64,000 nucleotides of DNA. It comes from Nocardia donostiensis. Its GTDB lineage: Bacteria > Actinomycetota > Actinomycetes > Mycobacteriales > Mycobacteriaceae. The notes under the pieces are model-generated. The model made no database searches, was not told where the DNA came from, and was given only the letters and a program-made list of their open reading frames with translations. Below are positions 31,526 to 40,662 of the stretch, piece by piece. Every line of letters starts with the position of its first letter. Position 1 is the first letter of the stretch. The position numbers and the translations under genes were made by a program. The stretch spans positions 1 to 64,000 of the forward strand of contig NZ_MUKP01000007.1 of the NCBI RefSeq assembly GCF_002081715.1. Reading direction: 5' to 3'.

Positions 31526-32863
31526 GTGCGAATCGGCAACAGCGTCGGAGCTGTATCCGGACGGCCCCGGTCCCGATATGTGGTGGCTTCGCTGATGGCG
31601 GGGGCGCTGGCGCTCACCGGCTGCGGCACCGACGTCGACGATATCTCTGTCGGAGCGGGCCTGGGCTGGCCCGCTCCGCACCACGACGCAAGCAACAGCG
31701 GAACCAGCCCGGTCACCGGTGCCCGGTCGCTGAGCCTGGACTGGTCGCGCCCGGTCGGCGGCCCGCTGGCCAGGCCGGTGACCGTCGGCTCCGACGGGCA
31801 GATGTTCGTCACCACCCGCACCGATGCGGATTGCCATCTCTTCGCTTATCAAATGGAGACGGGGCGTAAGCGTTTCTGTAATCCGCTCGGCCCCAACGCC
31901 ATCTGGTCGCCTTCGGTGCTCGACGGTATGACCAACGTCTACGTCGGCGACGACAGCGGCGTGAACTCCCAGAACTACCTGGGCCAGCCGCGCTGGCGGG
32001 TCCCGGTGGCCGGGGTGCCGATCTCGCTGCAGTTCACCGGCGACAGCAATCTGCTCAGCATCACCCAGACCGGCCAGATCGATGTCCTCGACCGGCAGAC
32101 CGGCCACCGCCTGGTTCCCACGGCACAGTTGCTCGGCCAGCCCGATTTCCTCGAACATCCCGGCCTGGACTGGCCCGCCGCGGGCGACGGCCTCGATGAT
32201 TGCTCCACCGGCGGCCCGCAGTGCGCGGTCGCCAATGTCTCCGCTCTCGACACCGAAACCGGTCGTTTCTATGTGACGGTGTGGGAGCCGGGCGCGCAGA
32301 CGGCGTCCCTCGTCGCGATGCGCTACGCCGGCGGTGCGATAAACGAGGAATGGCGCGCCGATATGCTCATCGGCGGCAGCGCCACCGACCCGGCTCTGTC
32401 CGCCGACGGCAGCACCGTCTACGTCGGCGACAACAGCAAACGTCTGATCGCGGTCGACACCGCCGACGGCAGCACCACATGGGTGCACCAACTCGACTGG
32501 GCCCCCAGTCGTGGTATTTCGGTCTCCGACGACGGCCTGATCATCCCCGCAGGCGACGACGGCCACCTGCTCGCCCTGCGTGACAACGGCGACGCCGTCG
32601 AAACCGTATGGGAGCGCAAGGAAGTTGCCCTGCGTGGTGCCCCCGTGCAGACCGCGGGCAATACCGGCTACGTCACCGCCGCCGGGGACGGCCTGCACTT
32701 GATCACGTTCGACACCCGGACCGGCGAGACCCTCGACTCCGACGTGCTTCCGGGCGCCGAAGGCACGACGACCGGGACCTCCGTCGGTCCCGAGGGGGAG
32801 GTCGTGGTCGCTACCACGGTGGGCGAAATCTTCGCGTTCAAGGCCGAGGACGACGAGTCGTAG
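31526..32863 (+). CDS. PQQ-type beta-propeller lipoprotein (Rv3035-like)
   Basis: 445 residues. The signal peptide ends in lipobox LALTGC with Cys33. Mature repeats of beta-propeller type are seen: WSPSVLDGMTNVYVGDDSG, DPALSADGSTVYVGDNSKRL, GISVSDDGLIIPAGDDGHLL and TSVGPEGEVVVATTVGEIFA. Such blades resemble BamB/PQQ-dehydrogenase-like propellers that act as protein-interaction platforms; no quinone-binding residues could be identified. GTG 31526 follows an AGCAGG/GGGAGA region. Its end is only 4 bases from the end of the convergent glycosyltransferase gene. Confidence 0.88.
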   Translation: MRIGNSVGAVSGRPRSRYVVASLMAGALALTGCGTDVDDISVGAGLGWPAPHHDASNSGTSPVTGARSLSLDWSRPVGGPLARPVTVGSDGQMFVTTRTDADCHLFAYQMETGRKRFCNPLGPNAIWSPSVLDGMTNVYVGDDSGVNSQNYLGQPRWRVPVAGVPISLQFTGDSNLLSITQTGQIDVLDRQTGHRLVPTAQLLGQPDFLEHPGLDWPAAGDGLDDCSTGGPQCAVANVSALDTETGRFYVTVWEPGAQTASLVAMRYAGGAINEEWRADMLIGGSATDPALSADGSTVYVGDNSKRLIAVDTADGSTTWVHQLDWAPSRGISVSDDGLIIPAGDDGHLLALRDNGDAVETVWERKEVALRGAPVQTAGNTGYVTAAGDGLHLITFDTRTGETLDSDVLPGAEGTTTGTSVGPEGEVVVATTVGEIFAFKAEDDES

Positions 32864-32867
32864 CAGG

Positions 32868-34130
32868 TTACACCGGCTGGTTCGGGTCCCGTTCCGGTAG
32901 CGGGCGTTCCACCATGACGGGACGCCCGAGCGGCGTCCTGACCCGGCGTTTCGCGGACGAATAGACTTGCGCGGTTTCGGCGGCGACCACATCCCAGGAG
33001 AAGTCGGCGGTGAGGCGTTCGCGTGCGGTGTAGGCGCGCTCCTGGGCGGCGGCGGGGTCGTCGAGCACCGTGCGTACAGCAGCGACCAATCCGTCGACAT
33101 CGGCGGGTTCGAACGAAGAACCGGTGACGCCGTCGATAACGGCTTCACCGAGACCACCCGCGGTAGAGGTGACCAGCGGCGTGCCCGCGGCGGCTGCTTC
33201 CAGCGCGACGATCCCGAACGGCTCGTACCGGCTGGGCAGCACGATGGCGTCGGCGCTGTGCAACCAGCCGAGCAGGTCTTCGTGGTCCAACCGGCCGATG
33301 AAGTGCACAGCCCGCATCACCCGGTGCACGCGGGCGCGTTCCCGTAACCATTCGAACTGCGTTCCCGCCCCCGCAACGGTCAGTGTGGTTCCCGGGTACA
33401 GGCGGCGGATGCGTGGTAGCGCGGCGATCGCGTCCTGGATGCCTTTCTCGTATTCCAGCCTGCCCACATACAGCAGGCGGGGCGGCCCGCTGCGCGGCGG
33501 CCGGGGCCGGAAAGACCATGCGCCGACGTCGATTCCGTTGCGGATGACCGTCATCGGGACCCGGTCGGGCTGGTAGAGCCGTTCCACCTCGTCCTGCATC
33601 GAGGTCGAACAGGTGATGAGCGCATCGGATTCGTTGGCCAGCCACCATTCCACCGAATGCACCTGCCGGTTCACCCGGCCCGATACCCAACCGCTGTGCC
33701 TGCCCGCTTCGGTGGCGTGGATGGTGGTGACCAGCGGGACGTCGTAGTACTCGGCCAGCGCGATCGACGGGTGCGCAACCAGCCAGTCGTGCGCGTGCAC
33801 CACATCGGGGGTCCAGCCGTCGCCGATCCCCGGTTTGCCGAGCCCGACACCGGCGCGCACCATGGCGTGTCCCATGGCCAGCGTCCAGGCGAGCATGTCT
33901 TCACCGAAATCGAAGACGGGCGGATCTTCGGCGACCGCCACCACCAGCACGCCGTCGGCGATATAGGAGTGCGTGGGATGGGTGACCGGGTCGGTGCCGG
34001 TGGGCCTGCGGGCCAGCACGACCACTTCGTGCCCGGCGGCGGCGAGTTCGGTGGCCAGGTGATGGACGTGCCTGCCGAGTCCGCCGACCACAACCGGCGG
34101 GTACTCCCACGACACCATCAAAATCTTCAT
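32868..34130 (-). CDS. GT4-family alpha-glucosyltransferase (Rv3032-like)
   Basis: 420 residues of the GT-B fold. N-terminal MKILMVSWEYPPVVVGGLGRH is the nucleotide-sugar transferase start; RLLYVGRLEYEKGI begins the second domain, and EPFGIVALE carries the retaining-enzyme E-x7-E motif. Homologues in mycobacteria extend alpha-1,4-glucan chains for methylglucose lipopolysaccharide and glycogen. The ATG at 34130 overlaps the stop of the GH57 gene (ATGA), so a branching enzyme and an elongating enzyme are made together. Confidence 0.92.
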   Translation of the reverse strand: MKILMVSWEYPPVVVGGLGRHVHHLATELAAAGHEVVVLARRPTGTDPVTHPTHSYIADGVLVVAVAEDPPVFDFGEDMLAWTLAMGHAMVRAGVGLGKPGIGDGWTPDVVHAHDWLVAHPSIALAEYYDVPLVTTIHATEAGRHSGWVSGRVNRQVHSVEWWLANESDALITCSTSMQDEVERLYQPDRVPMTVIRNGIDVGAWSFRPRPPRSGPPRLLYVGRLEYEKGIQDAIAALPRIRRLYPGTTLTVAGAGTQFEWLRERARVHRVMRAVHFIGRLDHEDLLGWLHSADAIVLPSRYEPFGIVALEAAAAGTPLVTSTAGGLGEAVIDGVTGSSFEPADVDGLVAAVRTVLDDPAAAQERAYTARERLTADFSWDVVAAETAQVYSSAKRRVRTPLGRPVMVERPLPERDPNQPV

Positions 34131-35677
34131 GTAGGTCCTTCTGCGGGAGGGACGCGCAATCGTCGGGCGTCCAGGGCCGGGAACAATCCGTCGGCCGCAG
34201 CCCATCCTGCCGCCAACTGCCGTGCTTTGCTGCGCTGACCGGCGCCGACCGCGGCCGCGATCTCGCGCACCGCATGTGCGTGCCGGTGTGCCCGGTCGCG
34301 GGCGTATCCCGCGGCGGAATCCTTGCTGACCATGAACGCCCAGTCGCTGGACACGGTGAGGATCGCCTCGCGCAGCAGCTGGTCGGCCACCCGGTCGCGC
34401 CCGAGGGCGGTGTCGTACTGGTCGTCTTGCCGCATCTTGTCGACGGTGTCCAGTGCAAGCCGCACCACGTCGTCGTTGAGTTCTACCAGGTCACGAACCT
34501 GGTCACCGGCCCATACCCGCCAGTCCTTGCCCGAACCCCACGACGAATCGCCCAGCTGCACCGGCTCACCGACATACCCGCGGTTCCTGGCGTCGGCGAG
34601 GGTGCCGACCTCGATTCCGGCTTCGGGCAGCGCACGTAGCACCTGCGCCAGCCATTGCGGTCCCTCATGCCACCAGTGGCCGAACAGCTCGGTGTCGAAC
34701 GCGGCAACCACCAGCGCGGGACGGCCGATGCGTTCGGATTCGGCGATCAGCCGCTCCCGCACGGTCTGCACGAAATCGTCGACGTCGCGCTGCACCGCCG
34801 CGGCGGCCAGCTCCGGGTCGTAGGGGGCTTTGTCCGGCCCGGCCACGGTTTTGCCGGTGACCCGGGACGGTTTGAGCCCGGTGTCATGGTCGTAATGGTG
34901 GAAGTCGCGGTAGGCCCCGTGTCCTGGGTAACCGGATTTGGGCGACCACACCCGGTAGCTCACCTGTAGGTCGCGCCCGAAGGCGATCACTTCGGAGTCG
35001 CGCACCGGCCGTCCGAGCGTGGTATCACCGCGCAGTGACGGCCCGTCGACCATGAAATGCGTCACACCTGCTTCGGCGTAACCGGCCTCCATGCCCGGGG
35101 TGTAACCGCATTCGGGGGCCCAGATACCGGAGGGGGTATGCCCCCAGCGCAGCTGTGCGTCGGCCAGGCCTTCGCTGAGCTGGAACGCCCGCAATCGCGG
35201 GTCGAGCAGCGGCTGGAACGGATGCGCGAGCGGCCCGCCGAGCAATTCGATGGCGTCGGCGTCGATCAGCTGCCGCCACACCGGCGCGGCCCCGTGCCGC
35301 CAATGCTGTTCGAATTCTGTCAGCGCGGCGGCCGCCAGCCGGTGTTCGTGCCTGCCGAGCGCGAGATTGCCCGCCAGTGCCGCTTCATCGGCGCGCAGCT
35401 GCCAGTTGCCCAGCCAGTGATGCATCCCGGCCAGGCAGTGCGGATCGTCGAGCTGGGCGGCGAGGACCGGGGTGATGCCGAGGGTCAGCAGATGTGAGCG
35501 CCCTTCGGCGGCAAGGGTTCTCAATACCTCGACGACCGGCAGATAGGTTGCGGCCCACGACTGGTAAAGCCATTCCTCGCCGACCGGCCAGCGCCCGTGA
35601 TGGGCCAGCCACGGCAGATGGGAATGCAGGACGAGCGTGAACTGCCCTGGCACAGCGGCGTTTTCGGTGGTACTCAC
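34127..35677 (-). CDS. GH57 1,4-alpha-glucan branching enzyme
   Basis: 516 residues. N-terminal FTLVLHSHLPW is the GH57 start motif; WAPECGYTPG carries the catalytic nucleophile Glu, and AAFDTELFGHWWHEG the acid/base Asp. The enzyme forms alpha-1,6 branches in alpha-glucan. GTG 35677 is fixed by overlap with the methyltransferase stop (GTGA) and by the family N-terminus; an open frame further upstream lies inside that gene. It is the middle gene of a tightly coupled methyltransferase-GH57-GT4 operon, the same set as Rv3030-Rv3032. Confidence 0.93.
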   Translation of the reverse strand: MSTTENAAVPGQFTLVLHSHLPWLAHHGRWPVGEEWLYQSWAATYLPVVEVLRTLAAEGRSHLLTLGITPVLAAQLDDPHCLAGMHHWLGNWQLRADEAALAGNLALGRHEHRLAAAALTEFEQHWRHGAAPVWRQLIDADAIELLGGPLAHPFQPLLDPRLRAFQLSEGLADAQLRWGHTPSGIWAPECGYTPGMEAGYAEAGVTHFMVDGPSLRGDTTLGRPVRDSEVIAFGRDLQVSYRVWSPKSGYPGHGAYRDFHHYDHDTGLKPSRVTGKTVAGPDKAPYDPELAAAAVQRDVDDFVQTVRERLIAESERIGRPALVVAAFDTELFGHWWHEGPQWLAQVLRALPEAGIEVGTLADARNRGYVGEPVQLGDSSWGSGKDWRVWAGDQVRDLVELNDDVVRLALDTVDKMRQDDQYDTALGRDRVADQLLREAILTVSSDWAFMVSKDSAAGYARDRAHRHAHAVREIAAAVGAGQRSKARQLAAGWAAADGLFPALDARRLRVPPAEGPT

Positions 35678-36522
35678 GGCTTCACCGCGATGGCCACCAG
35701 GTCGAGGCTGGTGTCGATATCGTCGGGGACGAGGACGAAATCGTCGGCGGTGACACCCGCGACGTCGGCGGTCAGCTCCTGCGGCCACGGCTGCCCGGCC
35801 AGGGCGCGTTCGATCTGCGCGTCGATGAACGAGCCGCCGTGCTTGGTGTCCAGCGCTGTCAGGGCAGGCCCGTGTTGCACGCCCGTCATCGTCTCGACCC
35901 GGAATCCGGCTTCGGCCAGGAGCTCGGTGAGTTCGGCGGCGTCGAGTTCGCGGGTGTGGAACGGGTTGAGCGGGGTGTCGCGGCCGGGGGAGAAGGTGAT
36001 CCGGTTCGGGGTGCTGATCAGCAGTTCCCCACCCGGGCGCAGCACCCGCAGGCATTCGCGCAGGAACTGGGCCTGATCCCAGAGGTGTTCGATCACCTGG
36101 AAGTTCACCACCACATCGACGGAGGTGTCGTCCAGTGGCAGCGCGGCGAGGTTGCCCTGGATCATCTCCACCCGCGGGTAGCGCGCGCGCACGTGGGCGA
36201 CCGCACTCGCGTCGTAATCGAGCCCGATGACGTGTGCGGCGACATCGGCGATCATGTTCGCGCCGTATCCCTCGCCCGACCCGGCTTCCAGGACGATCTT
36301 GCCGGTGCAACGGTCCAGTAGCCGGGCGTAGACGACCTCATGCCTACGGAACCAATAGTTCTCCTCGGCGATACCGGGCACCGTGCGTTCGCCGGTCAAG
36401 GGCAGCGGTTCGACGGCAGTGTTCTCCGTCACGTCGTTCATCACGGCGGGAGTAGACACCGCGGGAGTAAACACAGCGGCACTCGGGCCGCCGGATGCGG
36501 CGGGAATCACAGCCTCGCTCAT
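35674..36522 (-). CDS. SAM-dependent methyltransferase (Rv3030-like, methylglucose polysaccharide locus)
   Basis: 282 residues. SAM motifs: IVLEAGSGEGYGANMIA, VIGLDYDASAVAHVR, VVVNFQVIEHLWD and VLRPGGELLISTPN. First gene of the coupled operon with GH57 and GT4 genes, so a sugar O-methyltransferase for the methylated glucan is the likeliest role (inference from context and mycobacterial knowledge). The ATG at 36522 is chosen because a TAACGT -10 box lies exactly 7 bases upstream. The N-terminal ~45 residues are low-complexity Ala/Ser/Pro. Confidence 0.9.
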   Translation of the reverse strand: MSEAVIPAASGGPSAAVFTPAVSTPAVMNDVTENTAVEPLPLTGERTVPGIAEENYWFRRHEVVYARLLDRCTGKIVLEAGSGEGYGANMIADVAAHVIGLDYDASAVAHVRARYPRVEMIQGNLAALPLDDTSVDVVVNFQVIEHLWDQAQFLRECLRVLRPGGELLISTPNRITFSPGRDTPLNPFHTRELDAAELTELLAEAGFRVETMTGVQHGPALTALDTKHGGSFIDAQIERALAGQPWPQELTADVAGVTADDFVLVPDDIDTSLDLVAIAVKP

Positions 36523-36529
36523 CCCCCTG

Positions 36530-36535
36530 ACGTTA
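36530..36535 (-). promoter_or_regulatory. -10 box TAACGT, leaderless promoter of the methyltransferase-GH57-GT4 operon
   Basis: On the minus strand TAACGT (36535-36530) is followed by 7 bases and then the ATG at 36522. A run of G directly touches the ATG, too close to act as a ribosome site. Confidence 0.5.
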
Positions 36536-36601
36536 CTGCCATGACCTGGACGGCCGATCGCCTGGTCGCGGCTGGACGGGTGACGGAAGACACCTGACAA
36601 A

Positions 36602-36623
36602 TAAGTTACCCACTAGTAACTTA
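36602..36623. promoter_or_regulatory. Inverted-repeat operator in front of etfBA
   Basis: Perfect 8-base arms TAAGTTAC (36602-36609) and GTAACTTA (36616-36623) around a 6-base spacer, A/T-rich against a GC-rich background. A TAGGGT -10 candidate follows at 36627-36632, so the repeat covers the expected -35 region. It looks like a TetR/GntR-type site, perhaps tied to fatty-acid or amino-acid oxidation since ETF accepts those electrons. Confidence 0.6.
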
Positions 36624-36727
36624 ACGTAGGGTAGTCTCACGCCCTGAGCTATTCACAAGGACGTACGGCCACATATCGTGCGACCGCCATAACCGTGTAA
36701 ACCAGAACAGGAGGTCGACGAAGACCG

Positions 36728-37513
36728 ATGCCGAACATCGTCGTACTCATCAAGCAGGTTCCCGATACCTGGTCCGAGCGCAAGCTGACCGACGGCGACT
36801 ACACCCTCGACCGTGAAGCTGCCGACGCGGTGCTGGACGAGATCAACGAGCGCGCCGTCGAAGAAGCGCTGCTGATCAAGGAAGCCCAGGGCGGCGAGGT
36901 CACCGTGCTGTCCGCCGGTCCCGACCGCGCCACCGAGGCCATCCGTAAAGCGCTGTCCATGGGCGCCGACAAGGCCATCCACATCAACGATCCGGCCATC
37001 CACGGTTCCGATGCCGTGCAGACCGCGTGGGTGCTGGCAGGCGCGCTCGGTCAGGTCGAGGGCGTCGAGCTGGTCATCGCCGGTAACGAGGCCACCGACG
37101 GCCGCGCAGGCGCGGTGCCCGCGATCATCGCCGAGTACCTGGGCATCCCCCAGCTGACCCACCTGCGCAAGCTGACCGTCGACGGCGACAAGATCACCGG
37201 CGAGCGGGAGACCGACGAGGGCGTGTTCAAGCTGGAGGCCACCCTCCCGGCCATCGTCTCCGTCACGGAGAAGATCAACGAGCCCCGCTTCCCGTCCTTC
37301 AAGGGCATCATGGCCGCCAAGAAGAAGGAAGTGCAGACCTTCACCCTGGCCGATCTGGGCATCGATCCGTCGACCGTTGGCGTCGCCAACGCGGGCAGCG
37401 CTGTCACCGGGGCCACCCCGAAGCCGCCGCGCACCGCAGGCGAGAAGGTCGCCGACGAAGGGGACGGCGGCACCAAGATCGCCCAGTACCTCGTCGGCCA
37501 GAAGATCATCTGA
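36728..37513 (+). CDS. etfB: Electron transfer flavoprotein beta subunit
   Basis: 261 residues, normal family length. It opens with the family start NIVVLIKQVPDT, and the AMP-binding region is VIAGNEATDGRAGAVPA. With EtfA it carries electrons from acyl-CoA and other dehydrogenases to the quinone pool. AGGAGG lies 11 bases before the ATG at 36728. etfA follows after 60 bases with its own ribosome site, and both share the operator at 36602. It matches fixA of the mycobacterial order. Confidence 0.98.
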   Translation: MPNIVVLIKQVPDTWSERKLTDGDYTLDREAADAVLDEINERAVEEALLIKEAQGGEVTVLSAGPDRATEAIRKALSMGADKAIHINDPAIHGSDAVQTAWVLAGALGQVEGVELVIAGNEATDGRAGAVPAIIAEYLGIPQLTHLRKLTVDGDKITGERETDEGVFKLEATLPAIVSVTEKINEPRFPSFKGIMAAKKKEVQTFTLADLGIDPSTVGVANAGSAVTGATPKPPRTAGEKVADEGDGGTKIAQYLVGQKII

Positions 37514-37573
37514 TCCGGACCTGCTCGGCCCCGGCCCCGTTCACAGGTCGCAAAACTTCAGGAGAGAAGACAA

Positions 37574-38530
37574 ATGGCAGAAGTACTTGTGCTCATCGAG
37601 CACGCCGAAGGTGCGATCAAAAAGGTCAGCACCGAACTGCTCACCGCCGCCCGCACCCTGGGTGAGCCCGCCGCCGTCGTGCTCGGCAGCGCGGGCACCG
37701 GCGAGAAGCTGGCCGATGCGCTCGCCGCCGCCGGCGCCGAGAAGATCTACATCGCCGAATCCGACGATGTCGACAATTTCCTGGTGACCCCGAAGGTCGA
37801 CGTGCTCGCCGGCCTGGTCGAGTCGGCCTCCCCGGCTGCTGTCCTCGTGGCCGCCAGCGCCGAAGGCAAAGAGGTGTCGGGCCGCCTGGCTGCCCGCATC
37901 GGCTCCGGCCTGCTGGTCGACGTCATCGACATCAACAGCGACGGCTCGGTGGTGCACTCCATCTTCGGTGGCGCGTTCACTGTCGACGCCAAGGCCACCG
38001 GCGATGTTCCGGTGATCTCGGTGCGCCCCGGTTCGATCGAGGCCTCGGCCCAGGGCGGCGCAGGCGAAAAGGTGACCGTCGAGGTTCCGGCGCAGGAAGA
38101 GGGCGTCGTGAAGGTGACCTCGCGTGAACCCGCCGTCTCCGGCGACCGCCCAGAACTCACCGAAGCCACCATCGTGGTCTCCGGTGGCCGCGGCGTCGGC
38201 TCCGCCGACAAGTTCGGCGTTGTCGAAGAGCTCGCCGACTCCCTCGGTGCGGCCGTCGGCGCCTCCCGCGCCGCCGTCGACTCCGGCTACTACCCCGGCC
38301 AGTTCCAGGTCGGTCAGACCGGTAAGACGGTGTCCCCGCAGCTGTACATCGCCCTGGGCATCTCCGGCGCCATCCAGCACCGCGCCGGTATGCAGACCTC
38401 CAAGACCATCGTCGCGGTCAACAAGGACGAAGAGGCACCGATCTTCGAGATCGCCGACTACGGCATCGTCGGCGATCTGTTCAACGTTGCCCCGCAGCTG
38501 ACCGAAGAGGTCAAGAAGCACAAGGGCTGA
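37574..38530 (+). CDS. etfA: Electron transfer flavoprotein alpha subunit
   Basis: 318 residues. The C-terminal FAD domain is clear: [60 protein letters not shown]. It forms the ETF heterodimer with the preceding gene product. AGGAGA lies 10 bases before the ATG at 37574. A near-ideal intrinsic terminator follows. Confidence 0.98.
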   Translation: MAEVLVLIEHAEGAIKKVSTELLTAARTLGEPAAVVLGSAGTGEKLADALAAAGAEKIYIAESDDVDNFLVTPKVDVLAGLVESASPAAVLVAASAEGKEVSGRLAARIGSGLLVDVIDINSDGSVVHSIFGGAFTVDAKATGDVPVISVRPGSIEASAQGGAGEKVTVEVPAQEEGVVKVTSREPAVSGDRPELTEATIVVSGGRGVGSADKFGVVEELADSLGAAVGASRAAVDSGYYPGQFQVGQTGKTVSPQLYIALGISGAIQHRAGMQTSKTIVAVNKDEEAPIFEIADYGIVGDLFNVAPQLTEEVKKHKG

Positions 38531-38570
38531 CGCCACGCGGCTGTGGCAGTCCCGGCCGCGAAGGGCTCGT

Positions 38571-38611
38571 GTGGGCAGCCGACCGGTACTTCCGGTCGGC
38601 TGCCCACTTTT
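38571..38611 (+). terminator. Intrinsic terminator after etfBA
   Basis: Perfect 16-bp stem (GTGGGCAGCCGACCGG and its complement) with a 5-base loop TACTT, followed by TTTT at 38608-38611. The best-formed terminator in the window. Confidence 0.9.
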
Positions 38612-38655
38612 CTGCGACTGGGCGATGTTCTGGCGCCGTCGAGGACGAGAGGCCG

Positions 38656-39117
38656 TTACGGATGCTCGATAGTTCTGGGGAGTGGAGCCCCGCCGGCGGT
38701 GTCAGGAGGGAAGGGTGGGGTGGAGCCGGACAGGCTCAGGTGCCCGTCGACGCTCTGCTGAACGGCGAGCCCGTAGTAATCGGGTGTGCGGCAGAACGCG
38801 CTCCGGGGCCGCGTGGTGCGGCCTGTTCGGGTACGCCAGCCCAGAGCGGCCCAGGCGCCGACCACGAGATCGATGACGGCGTCGGAGCTTGCGGGGGTGG
38901 TCCCGATGAGCCAATAGCTGATGTCGAAGTATAGAGGGCCGGTCCGGCCGTCATCAGAGTCGTCGCAGGGCAGGGTGGTGCCGACGTCGAATGCTGCCGT
39001 CGGCACCGCTGCGTTGTGCACGGACAGCGACAGTTCCACGGGAAGCATTCGGAGGGTGTCCAGGAAATAGCGGTACAGCTGCTGGCGCGCGATAGATTCC
39101 GAGGCCGCCATCGGCAT
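38656..39117 (-). CDS. Small partner protein of DUF1023 hydrolase, copy 1
   Basis: 153 residues, no family recognised. No signal peptide or membrane segment. Features shared with copy 2: GTTLPC, YFDISYWLIGTT, the W-x-x-LGWRT segment, FCRTPDYYGLAVQQSVDGHL and a Pro-rich end TPPFPPDT...LPRTIEHP. It starts at ATG 39117, 16 bases after the hydrolase stop, with GAAAGGAC as ribosome site, so it is co-transcribed with the hydrolase. The strict pairing in both copies suggests a chaperone, inhibitor or immunity partner (inference only). Confidence 0.75.
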   Translation of the reverse strand: MPMAASESIARQQLYRYFLDTLRMLPVELSLSVHNAAVPTAAFDVGTTLPCDDSDDGRTGPLYFDISYWLIGTTPASSDAVIDLVVGAWAALGWRTRTGRTTRPRSAFCRTPDYYGLAVQQSVDGHLSLSGSTPPFPPDTAGGAPLPRTIEHP

Positions 39118-39133
39118 GGACGAGTCCTTTCTC

Positions 39134-40372
39134 TCATGTCACCAGATGGCCGTTGCCGGTGATGATGAGCCCGATGTTTTGCAGGGCTTGGTTGCTGGTG
39201 TCGAAGTAGGAGCCGTGAGCATCGGGGTTCCAACCAAGTGAAGTCCATGAGCCGCGTTCGGAATCGGCACTGAATACGGTGCCACCGAATTCCGGCCTCG
39301 TCGGTGGCGGGCCGTGGACCTTGGGCATGAGCTGGATGGAGTCGTGCCGGGCCATCGTGGAGAAAACATGTTTATCCATGTCTGCCGGATCAACACCGGC
39401 GAGACGCAAGTCGGCGGCTCGATCGACGCCCGTGCCGAAGCTACCGACGAAGATGATGTTGTCTGCCTCCAGTGGTTGCCGGGCAGCGTATCCGGCATTG
39501 ACTGCGCCGTAGGAATAACCGAGCAAGGTGTTGTTCGATGGCGCGCCTTCGTGTGTGGCGCGCAGCCCCTCGTGATAACTGCGCAACGGCTGGGCGCCGT
39601 TCTCTGCGGGAACCTTTTCGATGGCGTGGTTGGGTAGATCGGCTCTGTCTCCCATCCATATGGTCACCGCTGTATCGGCCTTTGGGTCCGCTGCGAGCGC
39701 GGCTTGCCGTATCTTCCCGGCTTTGTCCGTGATTTTGTCGATGTAGTTGGGGTTGGTCCCGGTGCCTGAGGCATACGTGACCACGTTCTGGGTTTTGTCC
39801 GGGTTTCCCACCGAGACCGCGATCACCCGGAAATCTTCGTCCAGCCGAGTCAGAAAGCGGGGCGGGGACCCTTCCGGGGCAGCGAGCGCCTTCTCGATTG
39901 TTTTGAAGTCGGCTATGACTCTGTCACGTTGTTCCGGGTCGTCGTACTCTGCAGCACGCGCCTGTGCCATCCATGCCTCGAAATTCTTGCGGTTGTAGTA
40001 GTCGCGGTCGGCCTGGGGGATACCGTCGCGGTTACCGATGGACGGATCGGCCCGGTGCAGCGCATCCTTTTCGGCCGTCGACAGACGCGACCACATTGCG
40101 TGGAGTTCCCTGGGATCGGTCGGTAACGTCTCGTTGTTCGTCAGCGGCGATCCCTGGGTCCTATCCGCAGGCGAGAGGTTGAACGAGTTCTCGACATCTC
40201 GTTTGCTCGAGGCGTCGGCAGCGGTTGCTTCGGTACCCGCGGCTTTCAGGTGACCGCCGAATTTCCGCGTGGTTGTCTCATGGTGGCGACCGAACTTCTG
40301 CAAGCTCTCGGCAAGGCTGTCCCGCAGGCGAAACAGATGAGCCTGCAGGATCCACGAGTGAAAGGTACGCAA
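39134..40372 (-). CDS. DUF1023 alpha/beta hydrolase, copy 1
   Basis: About 412 residues. The C-terminal half has the DUF1023 hydrolase signature: nucleophile elbow LGYSYGAVNAGYAA (Ser), then NIIFVGSFGTGVDRAADL, HDSIQLMPKVHG and the closing HGSYFDTSN...NIGLIITGNGHL. The N-terminal half is helical (MWSRLSTAEKDALHRADP, SIGNRDGIPQADRDYYNRKN), the usual front of this actinobacterial family, which often accompanies WXG100-type secretion. TTG 40372 follows GGAGG by 4 bases; the frame also opens at ATG 40384, and the ribosome-site bases would then be coding (MGGR). Copy 2 shows the same layout with ATG. Substrate unknown. Confidence 0.85.
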   Translation of the reverse strand: MRTFHSWILQAHLFRLRDSLAESLQKFGRHHETTTRKFGGHLKAAGTEATAADASSKRDVENSFNLSPADRTQGSPLTNNETLPTDPRELHAMWSRLSTAEKDALHRADPSIGNRDGIPQADRDYYNRKNFEAWMAQARAAEYDDPEQRDRVIADFKTIEKALAAPEGSPPRFLTRLDEDFRVIAVSVGNPDKTQNVVTYASGTGTNPNYIDKITDKAGKIRQAALAADPKADTAVTIWMGDRADLPNHAIEKVPAENGAQPLRSYHEGLRATHEGAPSNNTLLGYSYGAVNAGYAARQPLEADNIIFVGSFGTGVDRAADLRLAGVDPADMDKHVFSTMARHDSIQLMPKVHGPPPTRPEFGGTVFSADSERGSWTSLGWNPDAHGSYFDTSNQALQNIGLIITGNGHLVT

Positions 40373-40662
40373 CCTTCCTCCCATTCGCTTTGTACCGCCG
40401 TCGTCGGTACACGGGCGGTCTGAACAGCCCGTGTAGGCGACTGTCGCGGGCGCCCTGCCCTCTATGCCCTTGAGGCGGCACTATTCTCGCCTGCAGCGCC
40501 CGTCACGTCCATCCGGCACCGCCATCGGTAGTAGCCCAGTTGGCTTGCTGGTCGTCGGCTGGTGCCGGGCCGTCCTCATGCAGCTATCGGTCGGAGGGCG
40601 GTGATCCGGACGACAAATGGGTTGCTTCAGCGATCCCGCTTCGCCAGGCTTGTTCGGTGACG
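40373..40662. promoter_or_regulatory. Divergent promoter region with a 7-7-7 inverted repeat (40391-40411)
   Basis: 290 bases between hydrolase copy 1 and the kinase-like gene, without another gene. TGTACCG (40391-40397) and CGGTACA (40405-40411) are perfect inverted arms 7 bases apart, just upstream of the hydrolase start. A second short inverted repeat (ACGGGC/GCCCGT) follows. Copy 2 of the hydrolase lacks the GTACCG repeat. Confidence 0.4.
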
